Source: Paragonimus skrjabini miyazakii | Lineage: Eukaryota; Platyhelminthes; Trematoda; Plagiorchiida; Troglotrematidae | DNA: 64,000 bases | Assembly (NCBI GenBank): GCA_014338405.1 | Contig: JTDE01000417.1 | Coordinates: 93,062-157,061, forward strand | Direction of reading: 5' to 3' | Shown: piece by piece, positions 1 through 9,896 of the stretch | Layout: every line of letters starts with the position of its first letter | Position numbering within the stretch: position 1 is the stretch's first letter | Program-made: the position numbers and the translations under genes | Notes under the pieces: generated by a model | Database searches by the model: none | The model's input: only the letters and a program-made list of their open reading frames with translations | Told to the model about the DNA's origin: nothing

Positions 1-165
1 CAGCGGGTGGGTGGCAATGTACCAGAACTGGTACGTTTCCCGAAAGAAGATGCTAACCTTCTTCCAACCCTCAACCTGGAGGACCAGGAGACTGGTTTGT
101 CAGACCTCTACCTATTGGCCTGCCTGGCATGAGTGACTCTATCGGTGTGGTGGTCACACCGTCCA
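1..165 (+). repeat. Dispersed repeat fragment, pair of 56103-56267
   Basis: This stretch matches, at roughly 80 percent by eye, the reverse complement of 56103-56267. Shared landmarks are GCGGGTGGGTGG at the start, AACCTTCTTCCAACC, CAACCTGGAGGACCAG and GGTTTGTCAGA. The second copy lies about 400 bases before the LINE at 56640, but in the opposite orientation, so it need not be part of that LINE. No protein is evident. It may be the untranslated part of a LINE or a separate short repeat; the window edge cuts its left end. Confidence 0.7.
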
Positions 166-235
166 GTTTAGCCCAATAGGTCATCGACATGCGCAAGCCG
201 TCACACCGCGTCAAGGTCCAGTCTCGTTGTGACAG

Positions 236-342
236 AAAAATATGGAACGCTTCAAGATTTTGCGTGTCATCCTTGCGCAGGGGCCATGCTAATCTTCTCC
301 GTATCGTTCCAATTTTAGTATATGTACCGCCGAAGCGAGTAC
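236..342 (-). ncRNA. U6 spliceosomal snRNA-like gene, probably a pseudogene
   Basis: The minus strand reads as a full-length (107 nt) U6 snRNA. It has a 5' stem-loop, the TACTAAAATTGGAACGATAC block, GAAGATTAGCATGGCCCC with the AGC triad, CTGCGCAAGGATGACACGC of the internal stem-loop, and a terminal T run. U6 is the catalytic RNA of the spliceosome and is normally made by RNA polymerase III. The 5' stem carries a paired change: both strands read GTAC where most U6 genes have GTGC and GCAC, so pairing is kept. However the nearly invariant ACAGAGA box reads ACGGAGA, which should damage 5' splice-site recognition. No clear TATA box or proximal element was seen at 343-410. The identity is clear; functional status is doubtful, and a retroposed or decayed copy is most likely. 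Confidence 0.9.
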
Positions 343-1499
343 AACTTCGATTCAAGCCATGAGATGAGATCTAGTCGCCTTGTTCGTAGGTTGATTGGAT
401 AACGACTCCACCTACCGCAACGGCCGGCGATAAAGTATGTGCAACAAGCTAGCCTAAAATGCGAATTCAGCAGTTCTACTCTCGAAAATCCCAATAAATT
501 TGTGATCCGAAGTTTGCGGGCCATTGAGACAGCAGGTATTTCGAATAGTGGCTGGCCGCTTAAACAAACGTCGGGTCTCAGAGGTCACCAGAACTGTCAG
601 ATGTCGGACCAGTCCTTATAACAATTCACAAACAAATTGAAACGGGACATATGTAAGAGCCATGGTCAGATGGTCGATCGTGAAGCCTGACTAATTGAGA
701 AGGTTGGCGAAACGAAAACCGCTTTTACTATAGACAGTACCAGCGAACTCTTCAGGCGGATGCGCATCATTAGCTTCAGAGGTCCGCGTGCCAGCGAAGC
801 CTTCTGACAGGTAGGTGATCCATAGGCCGACAGGACTATACCGCTCAGTACCGAACCTTGAGGGATAAGCTGGCTGGTATCCTGTTGCCATGCTACAAAG
901 GCAGGCTTATAATGTGGCTTCCAAGTCAGTAGATTTAGATCCACCTGCCAAAGCCGTGGATCGCTGTTGCGGTTCAAGTCTTAAACACAATACGGCTGAT
1001 GGCCAAAGGGTCTTGTGCCAACACTTTTCAAAGGTTGTGGGACATTGGTACAGGCCTTTCCTCAGTTGTCTCAACTACTGACAGTCGGTGAGAACGGCCT
1101 TCTCTTGTGATGTCGTAAACAGAAGTCCGGGTTCGATTACACATCGTCAATTGACTGCAACTCGGGGATGTACATCACGGTTTCATCCCCGATAAGGACG
1201 CATAGATTAAACTTTAACTTTTTGACGAAATCAAGAGAAGCGTCAGGCGAACCGCTAGCCAGTGATTATGCGATATCAGAAAGGGAGCCGAAGTCCATGT
1301 GACAACCACAAAGGCATCGGTCTAGTATCTCTTGCGTACAAGTTACTCACTAACCCCATTTTACATCGGTTCACTACGCCCATAGAAAGTCAGAAACGCA
1401 AATAATGGACAGAAGTCCGGTTTGGTCGAGTGCACTGGTCACATTTTTACCCTGTGACGGATCTTGGAACATCAGCACTCTTACAGATAGTCGACGGTT

Positions 1500-1958
1500 G
1501 TGGTCTTTTTGGACCTAAAGGCTGCTTTTGATTTAGTTGCTCGTAACGTTCTCTGGAGCATTCTTCTCCACAAGGAAGTGCCGGGGAAATACGTGAATCT
1601 ATTGAGATCACTGTATGCTCACTGCGCAAGCAAGGCGAGAGTTTATGGACAACTGCCTCGGGCGTTCATCACTCCTAGTGGTGTTCGTCAGGGGTGTCCG
1701 ATTTCCCCCTTCCTGTTCAACTTTGTCGTGGACGACATTCTGGAGGGTGTGCTTGAGGAGTACAGTGAACTTGGTGTTGAGCTGTTTTTTGGCACTAGGT
1801 TGGCTGATCTGGAGTACGCTGACGACATTGCCTTACTTGGCCCCTCAGCCGAAGACATGCAGACCATGCTGGATAAGGTGAGTGACCGGGCTGGTTTGTA
1901 TGGAATGCGCTTCGTACATTCAAAGTGCAGTGTTGCTGAAAGCAAGGGTGTATACTGA
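1500..1958 (+). pseudogene. LINE reverse transcriptase core
   Basis: This open frame of about 152 codons carries the heart of a non-LTR RT. Motif A reads VFLDLKAAFD, motif B reads SGVRQGCPISPFLFNF, and motif C reads LEYADDIALL with both catalytic aspartates. A motif D region follows, ending GMRFVHSKC. Just upstream the same domain can be read in another frame (GHIFTL, then RILEHQHSYR around 1430-1490), so the start seen here is not a true initiator but the point where a frameshift ends. The frame closes at a TGA at 1956. It is the best-preserved RT of the LINE family in this window, but it is only a fragment of a dead copy. Confidence 0.9.
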
Positions 1959-2020
1959 TTGTTTTGCTTTATGGTTCGCAAACATAGTCCGTTCTTAACG
2001 AGGATTTCAACAGACTCGTT

Positions 2021-2330
2021 GTGTTTAACAATCACTGGCTCCGCCAATTAGTCCACATCAAGTGGACTGATCGCGTGAGCAACACAGTCGTAATCCAGAA
2101 CGCTCAGGATGCGCGATCAATTGATCAACTCATCATGTTACAACCCCTGCGATGGTTGGACCACGTACTCAGTATGTTATCTGATTGGTTACCGCACCGG
2201 GTTTTATGTATTGAGACCACCAACAGTTGGGTGAGACCGCGTGGTGGTCAAGCAACAATGTGGACACGAAATGGGAAGATCCTGACTGCTCCACTGAACA
2301 AAGTGGGTAGGTGTCGCCTACCTGGATAGG
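2021..2330 (+). pseudogene. LINE C-terminal region remnant
   Basis: The reading frame contains LRWLDHVLSMLSDWLPHRVL, then RPRGGQATMW and ends GRCRLPG. This pattern (RWLGHVLRM, GGQ, LPGW) is typical of the region after the RT in RTE-like LINE proteins. It follows the RT core by about 60 bases in the proper order. A stop follows directly after the LPG motif, which shortens the usual C-terminus. Confidence 0.8.
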
Positions 2331-2342
2331 TCCTCGTGTTCA

Positions 2343-2583
2343 CTCATAATGCTGGTTAGAAACGTTATCCGAGATATCGGTGTTTCGTATTCAACAGCGT
2401 ACCTGCATCCATACCATTTCACTTCCTCCATCTAGTCTTCTATTAATTTTTAATCCTCTTAGTAACAGTTTCTTCTATCATGCTCCACGTCACTGTTGAG
2501 GTGAGCGATAGCCCCGGTCACAGTACCTTCTGGCTCTCGGTTGTTATGGAGATCATGACGATAATGATAATGACGATAAAGGC
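2343..2583 (+). repeat. LINE 3' tail, type A
   Basis: This segment matches the minus strand of two other places, 46985-47215 and 54160-54400. Shared landmarks are GTTATCCGAGATATC, CATCCATACCA, CTTAGTAACAGTTTCTTCT, CCACGTCACTGTTGAGGTGA, and a terminal simple repeat built on ATGATAATGACG. The simple repeat lies at the expected 3' end of an RTE-like LINE. In this copy the tail is continuous with the coding remnant of LINE copy 1, which assigns this tail type to that subfamily. Confidence 0.8.
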
Positions 2584-2744
2584 GTAGTCGATTAAGTGAT
2601 TTGTTTCACAACCATCATCGACGACAATAAACCAGTGATCCGCGTTTGTTCTAAACTGTTGCAAATCTATGAATCCCATGAAAAAACGGAGGGGAAGGAA
2701 CCTGACTGCAAAAAAAACTACGCCTATACTCAAACGTTAAAAAT

Positions 2745-3700
2745 AATCGGGTAATTGTTAAAAAGAAGTAACCATCGGCAAGACAGCTTCCTTATGGCAC
2801 TCACTGTTCCACGTCATTAAGTGCACTCACTCCATAGACAACTCGGCCAAAACAGACAACATTCACGCCACTGAGCCTAATCAGCTACTATCTCATCTAA
2901 AGGCTTAATCCGGCGACAGAGTCGCGGAGACCCCGGCCCAGAAAACGAATCCACCCGACAATGGCCGAAACATCAGTGAACAACTTCATTTCTCTACATT
3001 TGCCTACTCCGCATCCTACCCCGGTTAGCCCCAGCATCGACAAAAAGTGCCCGGTGTGGCAGATGACTAGCCGGCATCCTTAGTACATAACTTAGCCATT
3101 TAAGTCTGTACAAACTTGAAGCGTGAACAAGAGAACTGGCTTGGCAGTCACTACTAAATACTCGCTTCCTAATCTCTTCGTTGCTTACTCTTGATGCAAA
3201 CGATCCAACACAAACGTCGATCGTCAAATACCTGGAGATTGTTTATGTCTCCTACCTTGAATGGCCAAAATTCGCGGCTGTAGAAAAATACAGCCCTAAC
3301 TGTCGTCTTGTATACGCGACCCATAAGCCTCAGAGAGATGTCCGTGTCCCCAAGGATGTCCCAGAGTAGCGACTGCTACGCTAGCCATAGAGAGATACTT
3401 GTTCCTGTTTCATTCCGTACACTTTCGTCGTCGTTGACGCAGTACCCCAAGCACACAAACTGACCAACAACCTCCATATCCTCACCATAAAACATCAAAT
3501 CCACGTAATCACAGCAATCTTGCAGAAACACTTTGAAATTTGAGGCTGCAAAGCGCATTCCAAAATGTTTAGCACAGCGCGAAACAGCATCTAGCATCGG
3601 TTGTGCTGCTTATAAAATGTCAAACACCCTGATGTTAGCATAATCAGGATCAGTGAGTCTTCCATAAGGTAGAACGTTGTGTAGATATACTGCTACCGCT
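2745..3700 (-). mobile_element. LINE copy 2 fragment, minus strand
   Basis: Read on the minus strand, about 3660-3376 gives the end of an RT: a decayed motif C (DYANIR where the family has YADDI), then SRCAKHFGMRFAASNFKVFL and VVGQFVCLGYCVNDDESVRNE. About 3227-2994 gives the C-terminal part with LKWLSYVLRMPASHLPHRAL. Beyond it, 2780-2860 matches 59460-59580 of the large LINE (GGCCGAGTTGTCT and neighbours). Stops and frameshifts are common. It lies tail to tail with LINE copy 1 and head to head with LINE copy 3, which suggests repeated insertion into one LINE-rich site. Confidence 0.8.
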
Positions 3701-3734
3701 TTATGCCTATACATTAGCTCAGGTTAGGGTCTCT

Positions 3735-5095
3735 GGTGAACGGTTTAACAGCCTAGACACCGAGAGCAAAGTACGTCAGGGTTGAATCATTTTATGACTT
3801 TTACACGCTTTGGCTATATGGAATGATAGAACATTGCCAACAACATCCAGAAGACGTCAGTATAGACTTCCAAAGCAAAAGAAGCTATCCGATCCTGGGT
3901 ATGAGAATGTTAAACTGGTAACGGGTGACAAGTTTCAAGCAGCACAGACGAGGATAAACACTATCTCGCGACGTGCAAAACACAGCAGCATAAACGTGCA
4001 TCAGATTTTTAGATAAGACGGTCATGATTACGTGGAATGTTGAACAATGAAGTGGTGATGGTCGGTGGCCTTTTTTTCACTTTAGAAGCTTTATCACTAA
4101 CTGTGGAGGTAGAATAAGACCAAATGTAAGTTCATATCACTGAGACTAAAATGTCGTTCAAATACCTACAACATTAATAGTAACAGAAACATTCCATATA
4201 AGAATGGGGCTGCTCTACGGCTGCGAAACGTGACCGCTCATAATAGACAACGTTTACCATGTCCAAGCCTTCCCTCCACCGTTAATATCTGAGCTCATCG
4301 TGCGCATCGGGTAGCATCTACATGCAACCCGCAATGAGATCAGGAAGTGGAGATTTAATGACAAATGTCAAGCGAGTTCATTCCTCCAGTCATATGGATG
4401 TACTGAGTAAAACAGCTGGATCAGTTTCTCAAGATGCTAGCTAGCTCTAGAAGCTTCGTTAGCCCGTCCCCTTGTCTCTCAAACGAACTGAAGGTCTGGG
4501 TTCCCACTTTGAGGCTGATAAGTACGGGCACATTTGATGTACGTGTTACTTTAAGCCCGCGAAAGTTGGCCATTCAGAACAGATGTGAACTGTTTTCAAA
4601 TATTCGCTGACATTTGGTGGTACCAAATAACGGATAACGATAAGGTCAGAAAGAGCACACTTGGTGGAGATGATCAAACGTGTTTAATCGTCCAGTCCTT
4701 AAGTACGCACGGACGGAGAACATTAAGTCATACATTAATAAAGCCAACTGATCAACCGAGCGATTTCTGTCGGTGTAGTGGTCGACTGGAGTTAAGTGTG
4801 AGATGGACAGACGATGACCTGGTATACCACGAGGTTAGGTACGGCGGAACTAATTCGTTCCCTGGGCTAGGGTCCTTGTAGAGTTGTTAGCTAAAGACTC
4901 CAAAAGAGATTATGGCTAATCGATCCCAATGGTGTGAATGTCAACAATGTATGGCTGGGTTGTCTGATAAACAAGTGCAACTAACGACACAGGCCAGCAA
5001 AATTAGCAAGGTTATATTGCTTACGACGCCTTACTTTACTGTGAAGCACGACTGCTTGTTTACAATATATGATTGTCTAAAATTAGATATCAACT
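3735..5095 (+). mobile_element. LINE copy 3, strongly decayed
   Basis: The order of parts is that of the LINE family but very worn. A motif B trace (SKVRQG) lies near 3765. KKLSDPGYENVKLVTGDKF, a worn motif C region, lies near 3880-3940. LLYGCET, a family landmark after the RT, is at 4210, and GTNSFPGLGSL followed by MANRSQW lies near 4845-4930. About 4200-4440 is almost the inverted copy of 8887-9125. The stretch 4450-4740 has no convincing LINE match and may be inserted DNA or may have diverged too far. Orientation is plus; both ends are uncertain. Confidence 0.65.
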
Positions 5096-5257
5096 TTCTT
5101 AACTAATTGAGCCTTATCATGTTTTGGTTCACTCGCTTCCTTCTTAGAACTCGTGTTCTTCTCCACAGCAGCATGGTATTCCAGCACCGGTGTGGGCTGG
5201 TGTTTGTGATGATGACGCTGAGAGAAACTGTCGGCAGTGTAGAATAGAACAGATTAG

Positions 5258-6016
5258 TTGAAGACTTTACTAATACCCAAGCACCAATTTGAACAGTGTA
5301 CGATATTCCCTCAACTGGTCCGCCCCGCTAACGAAATACCGGCCGTGACAACCGACGTCGCGCATAACATTGTCACACGAGGGCCGCCAGTTCGAAGTCT
5401 TCCACGCCGCTCAGCACCCGAGAAGCTCAAAGTTGCCCGAGCCGAATTTGAGCATATGCTTCAACTTGGCATTATCCGTCCGTCTAATAGTCTATGGGCT
5501 TCGCCGTTGCACCTGGTACCCAAAAAGACAGATAACGAATGGCGCCCACGTGGCGACTATCGAGCAGTGAACAACACGACCACTCCCGATGGGTGCCCAA
5601 TTCTGCATATTCATGACTTGACAGCAAACCTATCAGAAACGCAGATATTTACAAAAATAGACCTAGTGCGTGCGTATAACCAGATTCCGGTAGCCCCCGA
5701 AGACAGCGGTTATAACACCGTTCGGACTTTTCGAATTTTTACGTATGCAGTTTGGTCTGAGCAACGCTGCTCAGAATTTCTAACGTTTTAGTCACGACGT
5801 GTGTCGTGGACTGAGCGGTTTTTATCCGTACTTGAATGATATCTTGATCGCTAACTCCTCACAGTAGGAACATTGCGCGCACTTACGTTCATTATCCGCC
5901 CGTTTGTCGCATCATGGAGTAACTATACACCTAGCTAAATGTTCGTTTGGGATGCCCAGCGTAACCTTCCTAGGTCATAGTATATCCACGGCGGAATCTA
6001 ACCTATCCCCGACAAA
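5258..6016 (+). pseudogene. Gypsy reverse transcriptase, frameshifted
   Basis: The first part, to about 5740, reads through EHMLQLGIIRPSNS, SPLHLVPKK, WRPRGDYRAVNN and FTKIDLVRAYNQI, which are typical Gypsy RT blocks; the aspartate of FTKIDLVRAY is the motif A residue. Near 5730-5760 the frame changes, and the next block reads FLRMQFGLSNAAQNF followed by a stop. The catalytic YLDD motif reads YLND at 5829-5840, so one of the two motif C aspartates is lost. The frame then continues through LAKCSFGMPSVTFLGH near 5930-5975. RT activity is therefore not expected. The first ATG here lies inside the domain and is not a real start. Confidence 0.9.
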
Positions 6017-6652
6017 GTGCAAGCAATAGTGGACTACCCGGAGCCCCCCTCATTTAGGCAACTTCGCCATCTTGATGATCTTGTAAATTTTTATCGTCGT
6101 TTCATTCCTAATTGTGCACACTTAATGCAACCGTTCACCGACCTGCTCAGAGGCAAGGTTCGCTCATTTTTGTTTACAACGGCCGCAAAAAAGGCCTTCG
6201 TTAATTTAAAAACAGTTATCGCCAATATAGTGTCGCTGTCACATCATCACCCGTCCGTCCCTGTTGCGGTAACTGTGGATGCATTAGACATGGCTGTAGG
6301 AGCAGTCCTGCAACAGCGACTCGGTGACGACTGGTGCCCATTAGCCTTTTTCTCTAAACGTTTACAACCAACTGAGTCGCGGTATAGTGTTTTCGGAAAG
6401 GAGCTGTTGGCGGTATATCTCGGCATCCGCCATTTTCGACATGTCCTTGAAGCCAGGGATTTCATCGTCTTTACAGACTATAAGCCGCTAACGTACGCCC
6501 TACGTACTCCCCTAGAGAGACCCGACACCTGGATTATACCACCCATTTCACGACCGATATCCGTCACAGTTAAGGTATTGCGAACCCAGTCGCCGATGCT
6601 CTCACGCGCATCAATGTTACAGCCAGCACGGCAGAGAGCTCAGTGGATCTAG
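6017..6652 (+). pseudogene. Gypsy RT thumb/connection and RNase H
   Basis: The frame opens with QAIVDYPEPPSFRQL, then NFYRRFIPNCAHL, the RT thumb and connection. RNase H follows: VTVDALDMAVGAVLQQ, PLAFFSKRLQPTESRYSVFGKELLAVYL and FIVFTDYKPLTYAL. The usual acidic residues (D of TVDA, E of GKELLAV, D of FTDYKP) are present, so this domain is the least damaged of the element. After about 6530 the frame drifts into non-homologous residues, which points to a further small indel before the integrase. Confidence 0.9.
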
Positions 6653-7002
6653 CAGCAATCGCAGCTGCACATGACAACGATCCGGAGATAGAACAACTTC
6701 GTCGGTCCAGTTCCCTTAAGCGAGAGAGCGTACCCATGAATTCATCCGTAGGGACGATTATTTGTGACACTTCACAAGGCATCCTTCACCCGGTTATTCC
6801 ACTGGCTTTCCGCCGCCGAATTTTAGAAACGTTGCACGACATTTCTCACCCAGGCATACGTTCAACAGTCAAAATGATTACCGAGCGCTTTGTCTGGCGC
6901 AATGTCAACCGTGACGTCCGCAAATGGGCCAAAGCGTGCATACAATGCCACTGGTCCAAAAATCACCGTCACCCCAACAGGAAGTTTCGCAGTCCCCGAT
7001 GA
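6643..7002 (+). pseudogene. Gypsy integrase zinc-binding domain
   Basis: This part carries the HHCC zinc-binding domain of retroviral-type integrases: LHDISHPGIRSTVKMI supplies two histidines and KACIQC supplies two cysteines, with RFVWRNVNRDVRKW between them. Upstream, residues like DLAAIAAAHDNDPEIEQL form the usual spacer after RNase H. The corresponding DNA in the second Gypsy copy is found around 20535-20800. The frame closes at a TGA right after the domain, before the catalytic core. Confidence 0.85.
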
Positions 7003-7530
7003 GCATTTTTAACATGTACATGTTGACCTAGTCGGACCTTTGTCACCCTCAAATGGGTGTACGTATACCTTGACATGTGTAGATAGATTTACACGTTGGC
7101 CGGAAGCTGTACCAATTATGAATTGCTCATTGGAAACCGTCGCACGAGCATTTCTGGAACGTTGAGTTGCGCAGTTCGGTTGCCCACCGCAGTGACCACC
7201 GGTCGCGGGTCCCATTTTGACTTAGCCTTCACGTTACTTCTCAACACACTAGGCTGTAGCCGAATTCGCACGACAGCTTACCACCCGGTAGCCAACGGGT
7301 TAGCTGAACGTTTTCATCGGCAATTGAAAAATGCGTTATCCACTAGCAACAACCCTTCGTGGCACGAGGTTCTGCCATTAGTCTTGTTAGGTATTCGAAA
7401 CACACTGAAGGCCGACCTGCATACCACCCCCGCCCAGTTAGTTTACGTTTACCCGGAGAGGTGGTTGCCCCACGCGCAATGGAATTTATCAACTTCGCGG
7501 ATTACGGCCAGCGTTTGGCCCAGCACATGA
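7003..7530 (+). pseudogene. Gypsy integrase catalytic core, active site damaged
   Basis: The core spans two frames. The first gives HVHVDLVGPLSPSNG, with the first catalytic aspartate at 7025-7027, then VDRFTRWPEAVPIMN and LETVARAFLER. After a shift near 7160 the second frame gives VTTGRGSHFDLAF and YHPVANGLAERFHRQLKNA. The family normally has TTDRG where this copy has TTGRG, so the second acidic residue (7201-7203) is lost. The glutamate of the DDE triad (7306-7308) remains. Strand transfer would not be expected. Confidence 0.88.
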
Positions 7531-7982
7531 GACGACTTCGACTGACCCCACTAAGAGAACAGACGACGCAAGCGTACGTAGATCCTCGTCTGTCAACTTG
7601 TTCTCACGTTTTGGTGTGTGCGGTTACTCCTCGATGACCTTTACATCCGCTCTATACAGATCCATTTCGCGTACTCACGCGCTATGATAAGACTTGCGTG
7701 TTGGAACGCAAGGGTAAACGCGGGGTTATCTCTATCGATAGACAAGCGTTTTTAGAGGTACCTGATGTAGCCATCGATTCACAACCAATAACATCCTCAA
7801 CAGCTAGCGCATTGTCTAACGTTCGTGCAGACCCGGTTTCGGTTGCGAATCCACCTGCCTCGACGGAGCCGGGCCTCCTGAACAGACGTAGTCAAGAGTT
7901 GCGTAGGCCGGTGCGATTTGCAGACTATTTGGACGTCCGCCGTATACAGTTTTTATTGTTGTTGCATTTTCTTACCGAGTAA
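7490..7982 (+). pseudogene. Gypsy pol C-terminal tail
   Basis: After a further frame change near 7490 the reading continues as MEFINFADYGQRLAQHMRRLRLTP and later, in another frame from about 7698, KGKRGVISIDRQAFLEVP and RRSQELRRPVRFADYLDVR, closing at TAA 7980-7982. The final basic block before a FADY-type ending is characteristic of the pol end of these fluke Gypsy elements. The part 7620-7700 is out of frame with both neighbours. Confidence 0.75.
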
Positions 7983-8473
7983 ATTCTAGATGGCTCCACC
8001 TACAGCGAACGCGATCAACAAGAATTAAAAGAAAAAAATTATAAGGAAGAAAAGTTTTCTTTTTTTTAGACACAATGGACACAGAAACCCGGTGAAGTTA
8101 CCGTTTTCCATTAAAAGTACTGTATATTCTAGGTACTGAGAGTTAACCCAGACGCCGGGATCGCGCACCGCGAGAGGACGCTGGAAAATTCAAAATTCCG
8201 CAAGGACCGCCTACGGTGGACGCGAACATGGCTACGATCCTACTAGGTCGACTACAGCCAACCTGTACCCAATTCTCCTGTTTTCCTATTGTCATTAACC
8301 TTCCAAACCGTGCTCACCCAAACCACTTCCAACTGTTCTCCCCCCACCTTCCTTCACCGGTCGTAGACACGGGCTGTGTGGCAGGAGTAAATGGGACCAT
8401 GCATGCTCGTGTCGACGGTTCCGGCTAACTGAAACAATGCAACATTTTCGAAGTCAACACTCTGGTTGCCTTT

Positions 8474-8487
8474 TAGGAGGGGAGCTC
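8474..8487 (+). promoter_or_regulatory. Putative polypurine tract of the Gypsy element
   Basis: A purine-rich run (AGGAGGGGAG and flanks) lies directly before a TGT that would begin the 3' LTR. In LTR elements such a tract primes plus-strand DNA synthesis. The equivalent place in the second Gypsy copy (about 22949-22962, GGATAGGAAG) is also purine-rich and followed by TGT. Confidence 0.55.
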
Positions 8488-8886
8488 TGTATCGACCCCA
8501 TTCGTTATTGTCAACTATGTTAAAGTTGCGAGTGCCATTTGTACCCTTTATGGTCCCAATTTTTGCATGTACTTACACATTTGTTTGAACGAGTAGAGAT
8601 ACCGACAACTACCCCGCGCACTCGAACGTACGACCCCGCTGCGTGCACGCTTGTTGCTCCGCCCCGTTATCGTTTCGTCTTGGTATCCGTCTACTCTCGC
8701 GTTGACCTCGCAGGTCGACAATATACACTTTGTCTACTCGTGTTATTCTCAACCGGTCGTCTTCGGTTCGCTCGATACTACACGTTCAGTGCGCACGGAA
8801 TGCAGAGCGTCCAAGCCTCCACTCTTTGCGGCAGTCGGCTGTGACACCGGTACGCAGCGCTCGGATCGGAAGGCGAATAATTGACA
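8488..8886 (+). repeat. Putative 3' LTR of the Gypsy element
   Basis: About 399 bp begins TGTATCGACC and ends TTGACA, matching the TG...CA rule. Part of it (near 8595-8650, around GCGCACTCGAACGTACGA) matches 23055-23100 of the second Gypsy copy. The right end coincides with the point where similarity to LINE copy 3 begins, which supports the border. No second LTR is available for comparison, so the left border rests only on the TGT after the purine tract. No clear TATA box was identified. Confidence 0.55.
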
Positions 8887-9125
8887 TCTCGAGTAAATAG
8901 TCCAGCAATTTTATTCAATACATCCAAATGACTGGGGGAATGAACTCTCTTGACATGCCATTAAATCTCCACTTCCCAATCTCATTGTGGGTTGCGTGTA
9001 GATGCCACCCGATGCACGCGATGAGCTCAGACATTAACGGTGAATAACTTGAAAATGGTAAACGTTGTCTATTATGAGCGGTTACGTTTCGCAGCCGTAG
9101 ATCAACACAATTCTTAGTCACCATA
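8887..9125 (-). mobile_element. LINE copy 4 fragment, inverted copy of 4200-4440
   Basis: Read on the minus strand this matches 4200-4440 of LINE copy 3 at clearly over 80 percent by eye: CTACGGCTGCGAAACGT, CCGCTCATAATAGACAACG, TCTGAGCTCATCG, GGAAGTGGAGATTTAATG and GAGTTCATTC are shared. It corresponds to the region after the RT (the YGCET landmark). Its left edge abuts the end of the Gypsy LTR, so the Gypsy may have inserted into this LINE fragment; the missing other half was not found. Confidence 0.8.
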
Positions 9126-9896
9126 AATAAAGATATATACGTAACTAAATTACTGATAATACAAAATTATTGCCACTCAGTCTAACCTGACTTCTGAAAA
9201 ACAAACGGATGAAGTCACTGGTCTTCCTTATAGCAAGTATGTTTGACTGAAAACAGCGCACTGTATGTGTCAGCGTCATGTTAAGCTGCTGTAGCGCTAA
9301 ATCTACCGGAGCTCAAATACACAGCTGATATGGAAGAATGTGCATACTGTAACAGGTGATCCTGTGCATATGATGATGAGACAAAACATAAAATATGTGA
9401 AATATGATGGGGCGGATCATAGGTGACAGAATGATGATGAAGTAGAGCGCAATTCCAGAAATGCATCAAAAGTTACACTGGTTCTCAACCACTTATGGCA
9501 TTAAATCAATTTATTATTTAGCCGAAGTGTGTCATCATTTCAGTTTAAACTGTGCGAGTGGGAACCCCAAACTACCGTATAAGCATTCGCAATTATAGTC
9601 AGAGAACCGGAAACGGTCGTAACGGAATTATCCCAACAATTCTACACCATGAATACTAGAAATCGTGAACAATCTCCTCAAGATGTGGAAGAGGCGTTAA
9701 TAGCTGAAGACCTCTGAGCTACTGTACAGGACATACAAACGTCTTGCATGGCTGAAAAGGTAGTGGTAAAAATATTAGAAATAAGTGGGTTTTGTGGATG
9801 CATACTCTTTTTAACACTTAAACATCTGAGTAGCTGAAAACAAGAAGCCACACAGAGAACTGGCATACACTGCGAAGTCTGTAAGGCTAAAGTTAC
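9126..9896. other. Non-coding stretch, probably intron or 3' flank
   Basis: There is no long credible coding frame and no repeat match within the window. On the minus strand it follows the splice donor of the 9897-10721 exon. Acceptor-like sites exist at about 9834 (TTGTTTTCAG) and 9752 (CTACCTTTTCAG), but neither leads into a convincing long exon. The frame of the upstream exon stays open through 9678 if the donor is ignored. Confidence 0.5.

Larger units (their letters stand above)
560..2583 (+). mobile_element. LINE copy 1 (RTE-like), 5'-truncated
   Basis: This is a 5'-truncated non-LTR retrotransposon with the same order of parts as the longer copy at 56640-59815. About 560-900 matches the linker between endonuclease and RT (compare 57640-57900). 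About 890-1080 matches 57960-58150, followed by the RT core, the C-terminal region, and a 3' untranslated tail at 2343-2583 that ends in an ATGATA-type simple repeat. Several frame changes and stops break the coding region. About 150 bp at roughly 1110-1260 has no counterpart in the 56640 copy. RTE-like elements move by target-primed reverse transcription. The exact 5' border is unclear. Confidence 0.85.
5258..8886 (+). mobile_element. Ty3/Gypsy LTR retrotransposon, gag and 5' LTR missing
   Basis: The pol region runs in canonical Gypsy order: RT, RNase H, zinc-binding and core integrase, then a pol tail ending RRPVRFADYLD. It is followed by about 500 bp of non-coding DNA, a purine-rich tract and one putative 3' LTR. 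No gag, protease, primer-binding site or 5' LTR was seen upstream; the element begins near the N-terminus of RT, so it is 5'-truncated or rearranged. At least three frameshifts and many stops are present, and two catalytic positions are lost. A related but older copy lies at 19850-23115. The right border joins a LINE fragment (8887-9125). Confidence 0.9.

Noticed and set aside
64..355. Open frame over the U6-like sequence
   Set aside because: The conserved DNA there is structural RNA, and the frame has no protein similarity.
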